This document shows positions 1-7,076 of a DNA stretch of 12,040 nucleotides, one piece after another (position 1 is the first letter of the stretch; each line of letters begins with the position of its first letter). The stretch covers positions 1 through 12,040 of the forward strand of contig CAIPNE010000431.1 in the NCBI GenBank assembly GCA_903866355.1. The letters run 5' to 3'. The notes beneath the pieces were generated by a model. It did no database searches. It was given only the letters and a program-made list of their open reading frames with translations, and was not told where the DNA came from. The position numbers were made by a program, and so were the translations under genes. This stretch comes from an uncultured Gammaproteobacteria bacterium. Its GTDB lineage: Bacteria > Pseudomonadota > Gammaproteobacteria > Ga0077536.

Positions 1-2295
1 CGAACCGTCTCTCAAGCAGTCGACAAAAAAATGGTTGAAATCAACCGCAGCCTGCCTGAAGGCGTTCATGCGGTGACCGTTTACGACCGTACTGTCTTGG
101 TGGACAAAGCCATCAGCACGGTGAAGAAGAACTTGTTGGAAGGCGCGATCCTGGTGATCGTGATCCTATTCCTGTTCCTGGGCAACATTCGCGCGGCCAT
201 CATTACGGCGACCGTGATCCCCTTGTCGATGCTGTTCACCTTTACGGGGATGGTGACCTACAAGGTAAGCGCCAATTTGATGAGTCTGGGGGCACTGGAC
301 TTCGGCATCATCATCGACGGGGCGGTTGTGATCGTCGAGAACTGTGTGCGACGTCTCGCCCATGCACAAGCTCAGTACGGCAGGCCTTTGACGCGCTCGG
401 AGCGTTTTCACGAGGTATTTCTTGCCTCCAAGGAATCGCGCCGCCCGCTCTTGTTTGGTCAGCTCATCATCATGGTGGTGTACCTGCCCATCTTCGCCCT
501 GACCGGCGTTGAAGGAAAGATGTTCCATCCCATGGCGTTCACAGTGGTTGCTGCGCTGGTTGGGGCGATGATTTTGTCAGTGACTTTCATCCCGGCTGCA
601 GTCGCACTGTTCATCGGCAACCGCGTCAGCGAGAAGGAAAACTGGCTGATGATGCAAGCCAAACGCTGGTACGCTCCCCTGCTGGATCGGGTTATGGCTG
701 CTAAGGCTGTTGTCTTGGCCGTGGTCGCCGTGGCGGTGGTGCTGTGCGGCTTGATCGCGACCCGCATGGGCAGTGAGTTTGTCCCCAACTTGAATGAAGG
801 GGACTTCGCCGTACAGGCCTTGCGAATCCCGGGCACCAGCCTGACGCAGTCGGTGGCCATGCAGCAGCAGCTGGAGGCGACGCTCAAAGCCAAGTTCCCT
901 GAGATCGAACGCATTTTTGCGCGAACGGGAACGGCCGAGATCGCCTCTGACCCAATGCCGCCGAACATCTCCGACGGATACATCATGCTCAAGCCGCAGT
1001 CGCAGTGGCCTGAGCCACGCAAGTCACGTGACGAGTTGCTCGCAGCGGTGCAGGAAGTCGTTGGCAAGATTCCGGGCAGCAACTACGAGTTCTCTCAACC
1101 GATTCAATTGCGGTTCAACGAACTCATCTCAGGCGTGCGCAGTGACGTTGCGGTGAAGATATTCGGCGACGACATGGTCGTCTTGAATAAGACGGCTGAA
1201 GAAGTATCGTCAATGCTGCAGAAGATCCAGGGTGCGTCCGAGGTCAAGGTGGAGCAGACCACTGGACTGCCGATGCTGACAGTGAACATTGATCGTCAGA
1301 AGGCCGCCCGCTATGGCCTGAACGTGGGCGACATCCAAGACACCGTGGCTACGGCCATCGGAGGGCGTGAGGCTGGGACGCTGTTTGAAGGCGACCGTCG
1401 ATTCGACATCCTGGTTCGGTTGCCAGAATCCCTGCGCAACGACTTGGAAGGCATGAAGCGCTTGCCGATTCCTTTGCCGCGCGCAACGGGTACGGGCGGT
1501 GCTGAAGGCCAAACCCACTTCATTCAACTGGCCGAAGTGGCAAGCTTCGAGTTGGCACCCGGCCCGAATCAGGTCAGCCGGGAAAACGGCAAACGTCGCA
1601 TTGTGGTGAGTGCCAACGTCCGTGGCCGAGACGTGGGCTCGTTTGTCGCGGATGCAGAAGCAGCTCTGGCACAGGTCAAGATCCCTCCTGGGTATTGGAC
1701 GAGTTGGGGCGGAACTTTTGAGAACCTGCAGTCGGCAACACAACGCCTGCAGATCGTTGTTCCAGTCTCTCTGCTCCTGGTGTTCGTCTTGCTCTTTGCG
1801 ATGTTCGGCAACGCCAAGGATGGTTTGCTGGTTTTTACCGGCATTCCGTTCGCGTTGACGGGTGGAATCCTGGCGCTGTGGCTGCGCGACATCCCCATGT
1901 CGATCTCGGCGGCAGTGGGCTTCATCGCGCTCTCAGGCGTCGCCGTACTCAATGGCCTTGTGATGATTTCCTACATCCGCACCCTGCGAGAGGAGGGAAT
2001 GCCTCTGGACGCGGCCATTCGGGACGGCGCGTTGACCCGTTTGCGTCCCGTGCTGATGACGGCCCTGGTGGCGTCTTTGGGTTTCATCCCGATGGCGATT
2101 GCCACTGGAACCGGCGCAGAAGTTCAGCGGCCCTTGGCCACTGTGGTGATCGGCGGCATCTTGTCTTCCACACTACTGACGCTACTCGTACTCCCCATTC
2201 TTTATCGTCTGGCCCATCGACCAGACGAGCAAGAAGAGGATGTCACTGCTGAGCCGGTGCATCCGCAAGATGCGACCACCTTGCACCAAACGTGA
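1..2295 (+). CDS. czcA: CzcA-family heavy-metal efflux RND pump, 5'-partial
   Basis: Inner-membrane proton-driven pump subunit of a tripartite CzcCBA-type system that exports divalent cations (Zn, Co, Cd or Ni) from the periplasm or cytoplasm. The reading frame is open from base 1 (ten sense codons before the first ATG at 31), so the gene starts outside the window. About 764 of roughly 1060 residues are present, and about 300 N-terminal residues are missing. The key evidence is the fourth-helix motif DFGIIIDGAVVIVEN, with D at 298-300, D at 316-318 and E at 337-339. This spacing matches the proton-relay residues D402, D408 and E415 of Cupriavidus CzcA. Membrane helices follow the usual order: a block at 140-620, a periplasmic loop at about 770-1740, then a second block at 1750-2210. 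Metal specificity cannot be read; the Asp/Asp/Glu pattern favours divalent cations over Cu(I). The stop is followed 52 bases later by the next gene, probably in the same operon. Confidence 0.95.
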   Translation, partial: RTVSQAVDKKMVEINRSLPEGVHAVTVYDRTVLVDKAISTVKKNLLEGAILVIVILFLFLGNIRAAIITATVIPLSMLFTFTGMVTYKVSANLMSLGALDFGIIIDGAVVIVENCVRRLAHAQAQYGRPLTRSERFHEVFLASKESRRPLLFGQLIIMVVYLPIFALTGVEGKMFHPMAFTVVAALVGAMILSVTFIPAAVALFIGNRVSEKENWLMMQAKRWYAPLLDRVMAAKAVVLAVVAVAVVLCGLIATRMGSEFVPNLNEGDFAVQALRIPGTSLTQSVAMQQQLEATLKAKFPEIERIFARTGTAEIASDPMPPNISDGYIMLKPQSQWPEPRKSRDELLAAVQEVVGKIPGSNYEFSQPIQLRFNELISGVRSDVAVKIFGDDMVVLNKTAEEVSSMLQKIQGASEVKVEQTTGLPMLTVNIDRQKAARYGLNVGDIQDTVATAIGGREAGTLFEGDRRFDILVRLPESLRNDLEGMKRLPIPLPRATGTGGAEGQTHFIQLAEVASFELAPGPNQVSRENGKRRIVVSANVRGRDVGSFVADAEAALAQVKIPPGYWTSWGGTFENLQSATQRLQIVVPVSLLLVFVLLFAMFGNAKDGLLVFTGIPFALTGGILALWLRDIPMSISAAVGFIALSGVAVLNGLVMISYIRTLREEGMPLDAAIRDGALTRLRPVLMTALVASLGFIPMAIATGTGAEVQRPLATVVIGGILSSTLLTLLVLPILYRLAHRPDEQEEDVTAEPVHPQDATTLHQT

Positions 2296-2347
2296 TCCCT
2301 GCCACCCAAGCATTGAGTTTTTAACCCGTACTTTGAAAGGAAATTGT

Positions 2348-2731
2348 ATGAAACTAATCTCTACTGCCCTTGCTTTGACTCTGATGTTGTCGGGTGCAGT
2401 GTTCGCTGCCGACAAGCACGACCATGGCCATGAAGACAAGCCCTTGCACGGGGGCTTGGTCACCGAGATCAAGGATGTGGACTACGAATTGGTGGCCAAA
2501 CCCGATGTACTTCAGTTGTACGTGCGCGATCACGGAAAACCAGTCGACGTCAGCAAGGCGACGGCCAAGATTACCTTGCTCGCCGGTACCGACAAGCAAG
2601 AGGTCGAGTTGAAACCATCGGGGGATAAGCTTGAAGCCAAGGGCAGTTTCAAAGTCACAGCAGGCACGAAGATCGTCGCCCAGGTGAATGCCGCCGGCAA
2701 GACAGCGACTGCACGTTTTCTTTTGAAGTGA
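2348..2731 (+). CDS. small His-rich periplasmic protein, putative metal-binding
   Basis: A 127-residue exported protein. The ATG at 2348 is chosen because GAAAGGA (2335-2341) lies six bases upstream and a clear signal peptide follows (K2, hydrophobic core 5-17, predicted cleavage after VFA at residue 20). The mature N terminus is histidine-rich (HDHGHE, residues 24-29), then HGG at 34-36 and a beta-rich domain with DVDYELV and LYVRDHGKPVD. That pattern resembles the small domain found at the N terminus of some CzcB-type periplasmic adaptors, here as a separate protein (inference from recalled patterns). It follows czcA by 52 bases and is closed by a strong terminator, so it is probably the last gene of the efflux operon and may bind or hand over metal in the periplasm. 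It is not an obvious CusF: I see no matching Met/Trp copper site. The function is unproven. Confidence 0.85.
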   Translation: MKLISTALALTLMLSGAVFAADKHDHGHEDKPLHGGLVTEIKDVDYELVAKPDVLQLYVRDHGKPVDVSKATAKITLLAGTDKQEVELKPSGDKLEAKGSFKVTAGTKIVAQVNAAGKTATARFLLK

Positions 2732-2733
2732 GT

Positions 2734-2770
2734 GAAAGCTGGGGCAAACGCCTCAGCTTTCCCATTTTTT
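2734..2770 (+). terminator. intrinsic terminator of the efflux operon
   Basis: A 12-bp stem (2734-2745 with 2750-2761, one G:U pair at 2742/2753) closes an AAAC tetraloop. A run of six T follows at 2765-2770. It begins three bases after the stop codon of the His-rich protein. The T run is displaced by three bases from the stem but the structure is otherwise textbook. Confidence 0.9.
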
Positions 2771-2795
2771 CGTCACTTTTTTGGAAGGATTGGCT

Positions 2796-3323
2796 ATGAG
2801 AATGTTGCCCCTCAAAGGTCTCGCGATATCAACAAGCATATTTATCTTGGCGGGTTGTGCTACCCCAGTAGATCAACTTGCCGAAAAGCCCTATTGCCAC
2901 ACGGACCGTGGCAGAAATGCCTACTGCACCAAAGAGAATGCGCCCAGTCTTAAGAGGGATGAGGAAGCAAAGCAGTTCCCCTCTAACCCGGAGGCACTTA
3001 CGGTATACGTAGTTCGCTATTGGGGTGATGGACACCATCCGCTGGATATTTCGGTCAATGGCGGGACTGCGATGGAAACTGTTCCGAACTCAATGATCCG
3101 CCTACGGGTAAAGGCTGGCAGCCATCGAATCGCCTTCAGTGCTGGCGGGAAGTCGTTTGACCGAACAATTTCCGGCATGGCAGGAGAGGTTCGCTTGGTG
3201 GGCATTACTGGCACAGACTGGTCTTGGGGTAGTTCGTCTCACGCGTGGGCAGACGACTCTGATGATCAGGTCAAAAGACAGGCTCGCCGGTCTCGTCTGA
3301 TCAAAGATATATCGTTGCTGTGA
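2796..3323 (+). CDS. lipoprotein with DUF2846-like domain
   Basis: A 175-residue predicted lipoprotein. The ATG at 2796 is preferred over an in-frame TTG at 2781 because GGAAGGA (2783-2789) sits six bases before it. The start gives a short basic N terminus, a hydrophobic segment and the lipobox LAGC with Cys21. Residues about 25-65 contain two Cys (PYC and AYC) in a polar stretch. From about residue 68 there is a beta-rich domain (VYVVRYWGDG, then DISVNGG, then RLRVKAGSHRIAF). This resembles the DUF2846-type pattern of R, then a small G-rich turn, then PG-H. It lies between a terminator and the tmRNA-like fragment and should have its own promoter, which I could not identify. The family assignment is tentative and the function unknown. 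Confidence 0.8.
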   Translation: MRMLPLKGLAISTSIFILAGCATPVDQLAEKPYCHTDRGRNAYCTKENAPSLKRDEEAKQFPSNPEALTVYVVRYWGDGHHPLDISVNGGTAMETVPNSMIRLRVKAGSHRIAFSAGGKSFDRTISGMAGEVRLVGITGTDWSWGSSSHAWADDSDDQVKRQARRSRLIKDISLL

Positions 3324-3388
3324 ACAGACTCGGCCAAATCGTCGAATCCGTGCTCTCAAGACCCACCTGTTACTATCTGTTTCTGAAA

Positions 3389-3421
3389 GCGGACGCGGGT
3401 TCGGTTCCGTGCTCCACCACC
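3389..3421 (+). other. tmRNA/tRNA 3'-end-like remnant, possible island attachment site
   Basis: The stretch GCGGACGCGGGTTCG (3389-3403) continues into a T-loop-like TTCGGTT and ends in GCTCCACCACCA, like the T arm plus acceptor end of a tmRNA or tRNA. The matching 5' half is not visible upstream, so it is not a complete RNA gene. Compared with a functional T arm the 3' strand is short by one or more C/G bases and position 58 is G instead of A, so it has decayed or was altered by recombination. The first 15 bases recur exactly at 9911-9925. An intrinsic terminator follows at once, as after a real RNA gene. Best reading: the distal att end left by an element integrated in a tmRNA or tRNA gene. 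Confidence 0.6.
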
Positions 3422-3426
3422 AATTC

Positions 3427-3460
3427 AAAACCCCAACGGGTCTCCGTTGGGGTTTTTTAT
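3427..3460 (+). terminator. intrinsic terminator after the tmRNA/tRNA-like end
   Basis: AAAACCCCAACGG (3427-3439) pairs perfectly with CCGTTGGGGTTTT (3444-3456) around a GTCT loop, and the T run continues to 3458. The A/T-rich base of the stem makes it potentially bidirectional. It lies six bases beyond the CCA of the RNA-like fragment, the position expected for the terminator of a stable-RNA gene, and not next to a coding stop. Confidence 0.9.
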
Positions 3461-3632
3461 TGCCTGAATGCGGAGGTTCCCGCGGCTTATCACGGGTTCC
3501 TGCAGAAGGTTGCGGACTTCGCCGATGGGGCATCCGCCCAGTGCCAGGCCCGCTTTCGAGCTCTCCGGGCCGGCACCCAGCAAAAGGCCGAAGTCCGCGA
3601 GCACGAAAACTTTCCGCCATTTAAAACCGAAA
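3461..3632. other. intergenic stretch with no recognisable feature
   Basis: Between the terminator and the first 104-bp repeat. Frames on both strands stay open for some distance, but none has a ribosome-binding site or a protein pattern I recognise. A palindromic segment around CCCGCGG (3479-3485) is too short to call. It may be residual chromosomal or element DNA. Confidence 0.4.
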
Positions 3633-3736
3633 CTTACGTGCGGACGGATCGAGCGGCTGATTCCCGGCATTGGCTGGCGAAGGAAACTCTCAGGGGGCAT
3701 CGCCCGAGTTCGAACGGTGGGTGTCCCCGTTTCTAC
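3633..3736 (+). repeat. 104-bp intergenic repeat, copy R1
   Basis: Runs from CTTACGTGCGGAC through GATCGAGCGGCTGATTC to GGTGGGTGTCCCCGTTT and CTAC. Copy R4 (11667-11770) has exactly the same length and matches best at both ends. The 3' part (3685-3732) is nearly identical to R2 (10004-10050), differing by one G in a run. The 3' half can form an imperfect hairpin, because GGGG-CATC pairs with GGTG-T-CCCC. It lies 58 bases upstream of the cupin start and may also form its leader. It resembles a REP/MITE-like non-coding repeat, but no family name is assigned. Confidence 0.8.
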
Positions 3737-3794
3737 GGCTCCGAGCGGCTGCGCGATCGCGGCTCAATACCAAGAAACCAGCCACGGAGATCTT

Positions 3795-4262
3795 ATGACC
3801 ATGAGCGCCAAACCCAAGACCACGCAACCCGGCTGTGATCTCTACGACCACGAAATCAAATGGCAGCCCTTCGCCGGCATCGAGAACCTCGAACTCACTT
3901 TGTGCGATATCGACGAAGCGCGCCAGGTGGTCGATCTCATCGTGCGCTTCGCGCCGAACAAGACCGTCACCATGCACAATCACTTGGCGCAGACCAATAT
4001 GCTGATCATTCAGGGCGAACTGCGGATGTACGAGCCCGACGGGCGCATCCGCGAGGTGCGCCCTGCGGGGCGCTATTACCGCGGTCGCACGGATGACACG
4101 CATAGCGAGGGCGGCGGTCCCGACGGCGCGGTGGTGTTCTACAGCATGCGCTGCGACGGGGCGCGCAACGTACTCGAGATTATGGACGACGCTGCGAACG
4201 TGCAGGCGACGTTGACCATGGACGATGTGCGTGCAGCGTGGGCTGCGCAGCAGGGAGTGTGA
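3795..4262 (+). CDS. single-domain cupin protein
   Basis: A 155-residue soluble protein with one cupin barrel. The ATG at 3795 is chosen because GGAG (3786-3789) lies five bases before it; the open frame extends further upstream but only across repeat R1. Cupin motif 1 is seen as a His-Asn-His pair in NKTVTMHNH (about residues 56-64), followed by LIIQGELRMY. The usual Glu of motif 1 is not evident: the residues after HNH are LAQTNM. Motif 2 includes GRYYRG and DTHSEGG with a third candidate metal His. Such proteins bind Fe, Zn or Mn and act as dioxygenases, isomerases or ligand sensors; substrate and role cannot be told here. It has no close co-directional partner, and the next 550 bases are transposon debris. 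Confidence 0.85.
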   Translation: MTMSAKPKTTQPGCDLYDHEIKWQPFAGIENLELTLCDIDEARQVVDLIVRFAPNKTVTMHNHLAQTNMLIIQGELRMYEPDGRIREVRPAGRYYRGRTDDTHSEGGGPDGAVVFYSMRCDGARNVLEIMDDAANVQATLTMDDVRAAWAAQQGV

Positions 4263-4433
4263 CTCTCGTGACGCGCGGCGCAGGGTCAATGGGATATGGC
4301 GTGCGCCGTCAACGGGCGCCAGCCGCGTCCCCGTAACGGCAACCCCCTCGCGAGGATCCTGGGAGGCGAGCATGGTGGTCGCTCCGGCGCATCCTGCGCG
4401 CGCGGCATTCGTGCATCCCTGCACAGCACGTGA
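4263..4433. other. intergenic, no supported feature
   Basis: A GC-rich stretch after the cupin stop. A weak inverted repeat (GGCGCA near 4278 with TGCGCC near 4303) lacks a T run, so I do not call a terminator. It leads directly into the broken transposase tail and may be further degraded transposase sequence. Confidence 0.35.
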
Positions 4434-4568
4434 TGCATCGAAGATCCATTGGTGATCAAGACCATCCTCGATCATCTCGCGCAGGCCGAGGCTGCGACGC
4501 CCGTGTCCAGACCCTTCGCCCGTGCACCGCCGCAACAAAAACTGCCGGGGCTAACGCAACCAGGCTGA
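4434..4568 (+). pseudogene. C-terminal remnant of IS91-like transposase
   Basis: A frame of 44 codons reads IEDPLVIKTILDHL, a proline/arginine-rich ARAPPQ stretch, then LPGL, and ends at TGA (4566-4568). Many IS91-type Y2 transposases end with a segment like (A)IEDP-VI--IL-HLG followed by an ARAPP tail, so I read this as their last residues. An in-frame TGA at 4431-4433 immediately precedes it, and neither the zinc-ribbon Cys residues nor the catalytic HUH/Tyr domain is present in the window. It is therefore a dead fragment. Its end overlaps the 100-bp inverted repeat by nine bases, suggesting that repeat is the 3' terminal region of the same element. Confidence 0.55.
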
Positions 4569-4659
4569 CGGCAGCTCTCTCTGACGCAGGGACGCGAGGC
4601 TGGCCTGACACCCGGTTCGGTGTCGTTCACGCCCGGCGGACCAGACGCTCGATATTTCA
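4560..4659 (-). repeat. 100-bp inverted repeat, copy A
   Basis: Its reverse complement begins TGAAATATCGAGCGTCTGG and ends GCCGTCAGCCTGG. It matches 10057-10158 with six substitutions and one 2-base gap, about 94% identity by my hand alignment. It starts within the last codons of the IS91-like transposase remnant, so it may be the 3' end of that insertion element. Confidence 0.85.
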
Positions 4660-4812
4660 CCGCAGGAAAGTTTCTGCGCGAGGGGCCAGCGCCCTAGTCC
4701 AATAAAACGGCGCGCTCATTCCTCCCGACGGCGCTCGAACCTATCCCCGGCGGCCCTCGACAGCCGTAAAAAAGGGCGGTTATAGTTCCGATCCGAATCC
4801 GCCACCAGCGTT
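4660..4812. other. junction region upstream of the truncated methyltransferase
   Basis: No gene or repeat recognised. An in-frame TAG (4783-4785) limits how far methyltransferase-like sequence could extend. Homology is plausible only from about 4813. The breakpoint that removed the 5' part of the gene should lie between about 4660 and 4812. Confidence 0.4.
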
Positions 4813-5272
4813 CAGTTCAATGGCATCGTCTCGCTTGAAAATGTTCGAAGCCGTCGGCGAGAGCGACTGGCCAAGCTACTTTGAATGCATTGCGTGGAAT
4901 CTGAAATCGGGCGGCCGTGCTGGTATCCAGACTATCGTCATCGACGACGCGCTGTGCGAGCGCGACCGCAAGGGTACCGACTTCATCCAGCAATACAGCT
5001 TCCCGGGCGGCAGGCTGCCGTCGCCGAAAATCTTCAAGCAATACGCCGAACAGTACGGACTACGCGTGATCAATCAATTCAAATTAGGCCGGGATTACGC
5101 CGGTACGCTCGACGCGTGGCGCCGCGCCTTCAAGGAACCATTGCCGAAAGGACGGGCACAAGGTTTCGCTGATCGTTTCTTGCGCACCTGGGCGTTTTAC
5201 CTCGCGTATTGCGCAGCAGGATTTCGCGCCGGCAGCATCGACGTCGCGCCGTTCACACTCGAAAAGCCATGA
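4813..5272 (+). pseudogene. cfa: cyclopropane-fatty-acyl-phospholipid synthase, truncated and frameshifted
   Basis: C-terminal part of a SAM-dependent Cfa-type methyltransferase, which normally modifies double bonds of membrane lipid acyl chains and is about 400 residues long. The recognisable order is FNGIVSLE (4816-4839), then MFEAVGE, GGRAGIQTI, the TDFIQQY-FPGG-LPSP stretch, GRDYAGTL, and a C-terminal FYLAYC-AGFRAG. The family Glu in MFE and Tyr in GRDY are kept; the family His is Gln here, as in many homologues. FNGIVSLE and MFEAVGE lie in different frames, joined by one extra A in GAAAATG (4837-4843). The SAM-binding N-terminal half is absent. An ATG at 4820 or 4841 could still give a 144-150-residue fragment that could not bind SAM normally. 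Its stop overlaps the next start, showing it was the upstream gene of the operon. Confidence 0.85.
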
Positions 5273-5811
5273 CCACGCGCCGGTTAGAAAGCCTCTTTTC
5301 CGGACTGTTGCTAAGCCTTGCGATGGCACTTCCGGCCTGGTCGGCACCAGCCTATATTGCGGCCGACGTCCCTGCAGCTCGGCTGTCCGGACAAGGCACT
5401 TTCCGCTGGTTGGGCCTGTCGATCTACCAGGCACAGTTGTGGGTCGGTGCCAATGGCACTGCAGCGGATGCGCCGCTGGCGCTGGAACTAACCTATTCCC
5501 GCGCGCTCAATGGCAAAAAAATCGCCGAGTCCAGCGCGGATGAAATCCGCAAGCTCGACATCGGCACGCCTGCCCAACAAGCCGACTGGCTGGCCCGCAT
5601 GACAGCACTATTCCCGCACGTCAACGAGGGTACCCGCATCGCTGGCGTCTTCCTGCCGGACCGTGGCGCACGCTTTTACCTCGATGGCAAACTGCTAGGC
5701 GAGATCGCCGATCCGGCCTTTGCCCGCGCTTTCTTCGCGATCTGGCTGGATCCAAAAACCAGCGCCGACTCGTTGCGGAAAGCCTTGTTAATGAACGCGA
5801 CACCACGCTAA
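5269..5811 (+). CDS. chalcone-isomerase-like exported protein
   Basis: A 180-residue protein with the chalcone-isomerase-like fold used by many bacteria (Chalcone_3 type). The start ATG at 5269 overlaps the stop of the methyltransferase as ATGA, indicating translational coupling. A longer in-frame start at 5209 would lie inside the methyltransferase and spoil the signal peptide. Residues 1-25 form a signal peptide (basic TTRR, hydrophobic core, cleavage near AWSA). The mature part shows GQGTFRWLGLSIYQAQLWV, LELTYSRALNGKKIAESS, FPHVNEGTRIAGVFLP and FYLDGKLLGEI, which are typical of the family. Bacterial members are usually not true chalcone isomerases, and a lipid-related or ligand-binding role in the periplasm is inferred from its neighbours. 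The stop TAA overlaps the next start by one base (TAATG). Confidence 0.88.
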   Translation: MTTRRLESLFSGLLLSLAMALPAWSAPAYIAADVPAARLSGQGTFRWLGLSIYQAQLWVGANGTAADAPLALELTYSRALNGKKIAESSADEIRKLDIGTPAQQADWLARMTALFPHVNEGTRIAGVFLPDRGARFYLDGKLLGEIADPAFARAFFAIWLDPKTSADSLRKALLMNATPR

Positions 5812-7052
5812 TGGCACGGCTGGACCGCGCCAGCCTGTTCGCCTACGGCTTGTTTGGCATGCCACTGGCGATGGTCGCCTTGCCGGTCTATGTGTATGTG
5901 CCGCAGTTGTATGCCGAACGCTTCAGCCTGTCGCTGACACTGATCGGTACCGCGCTGTTGCTGGCGCGCTTGTTCGATGCCTTCCTCGATCCGGTGCTGG
6001 GCTTGTGGATCGATGGCGCCCGTCGCGCCGATAGCTACCGGCGCTTCGTCTTGCTGTCATTGCCCTTGCTGGCGGCGGGATTCGTTGCGCTGTTTCATCC
6101 GCCCACTGCGGCGGCGGACTTTCCGCTAGCGTGGTTCATCGTTGCGCTACTGGTGGTCTACGTGGGGTTCAGTCTGGCCACGATCAGTCACCAAAGCTGG
6201 GGCGCGGCGCTGACGCAAGCACCGACCGAACGCGCGCGCCTGACTGCCACACGCGAAGGCTGCGGGTTGATCGGTGTGATCATTGCCGCTGCCTTGCCGG
6301 CGCTGGGGCCTGCGTGGTGGCTCACCATCACCTTCCTCATCGTGCTGGCTGGATCAACGCTGCTGCTGGCACGCGCCGCGCCGCTGCCGACGCGTGTGCT
6401 ACGCAGCCATGGCGGCTGGTCGGAATTGCTGGTGCCGTTTCGCAGCACGTTGTTTCGCTGGCTGTTCACGGTGTTTGTCGTCAATGGCATCGCAGCGGCG
6501 ATCCCGGCCACGCTATTTCTGTTTTTCGCCAGCGACCGCTTGCGGCTGGGCCAGCAGGCCGGTCTATTTCTGGTGCTGTATTTCATTGCCGCCGCCGCCT
6601 CGATGCCGCTCTGGGTGGCACTGGCTAAACGCCTCGGCGAAGCGCGCGCCTGGCTGCTGTCGATGCTGCTGGCGGTGGCCGGTTTCATCTGGGCCTACGG
6701 ACTCGGTGCCGGCGACGCCACGGCATTTGGCGTCATCTGCGTGTTGTCCGGATTGACGCTGGGCGCCGACCTTGTCTTGCCGCCCGCCTTGCTGGCAGCC
6801 GTCATCCATCAGGCCGGCGACAGCGGCAAGCGCGAAGGCGTTTATTTCGGTTCGTGGAACTGGGCCACCAAGATGAATCTGGCGTTGGCAGCAGGGGTCT
6901 CGCTGCCTTTGCTGGAATGGCTGGGTTACCTACCCGGTCTGCAAAGTGCAGCAGGCGGACAGGCACTGACCATCGCCTATGCGGTGGTGCCGTGCCTGCT
7001 CAAATTGCTGGCAGCGGCGCTACTGTGGCGCGCGCCATTGCGCACTGTTTGA
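5811..7052 (+). CDS. MFS transporter, GPH/MelB-like
   Basis: A 413-residue polytopic inner-membrane carrier with about twelve hydrophobic segments in two halves, split near residue 195-205 by a short basic loop (PLPTRVLRSHGG). The N-terminal half has FDAFLDPVLGLWIDGARR (residues about 55-72), the loop 2-3 pattern typical of the glycoside-pentoside-hexuronide (MelB-like) branch of the major facilitator superfamily. It also has an RARLTATREG motif near residue 142. The ATG at 5811 overlaps the previous stop by one base (TAATG), so it is translationally coupled. Members linked to cfa-type operons have no established substrate; movement of a lipid or small precursor is a guess. Length and frame are intact. 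Confidence 0.88.
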   Translation: MARLDRASLFAYGLFGMPLAMVALPVYVYVPQLYAERFSLSLTLIGTALLLARLFDAFLDPVLGLWIDGARRADSYRRFVLLSLPLLAAGFVALFHPPTAAADFPLAWFIVALLVVYVGFSLATISHQSWGAALTQAPTERARLTATREGCGLIGVIIAAALPALGPAWWLTITFLIVLAGSTLLLARAAPLPTRVLRSHGGWSELLVPFRSTLFRWLFTVFVVNGIAAAIPATLFLFFASDRLRLGQQAGLFLVLYFIAAAASMPLWVALAKRLGEARAWLLSMLLAVAGFIWAYGLGAGDATAFGVICVLSGLTLGADLVLPPALLAAVIHQAGDSGKREGVYFGSWNWATKMNLALAAGVSLPLLEWLGYLPGLQSAAGGQALTIAYAVVPCLLKLLAAALLWRAPLRTV

Positions 7053-7076
7053 TCGTTCACAATTTAAAGGCATCTC

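Noticed and set aside
459..1743. Long minus-strand open frames opposite czcA (459-1082, 1210-1743)
   Set aside because: They are antisense to a clearly conserved protein, have no ribosome-binding site and show no family pattern.
3330..3421. Complete tRNA gene ending at the CCA-like sequence
   Set aside because: I find no matching 5' acceptor strand, D arm or anticodon arm upstream, and the T stem is not fully paired.
3468..3794. N-terminal extension of the cupin frame upstream of 3795
   Set aside because: It is translated from repeat R1 and adjoining non-coding DNA. A ribosome-binding site and normal family start support 3795.
3690..4538. 282-codon minus-strand open frame across the cupin gene
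   Set aside because: It is antisense to the cupin and runs into repeats and transposase debris. Composition is typical of a GC-rich shadow frame.
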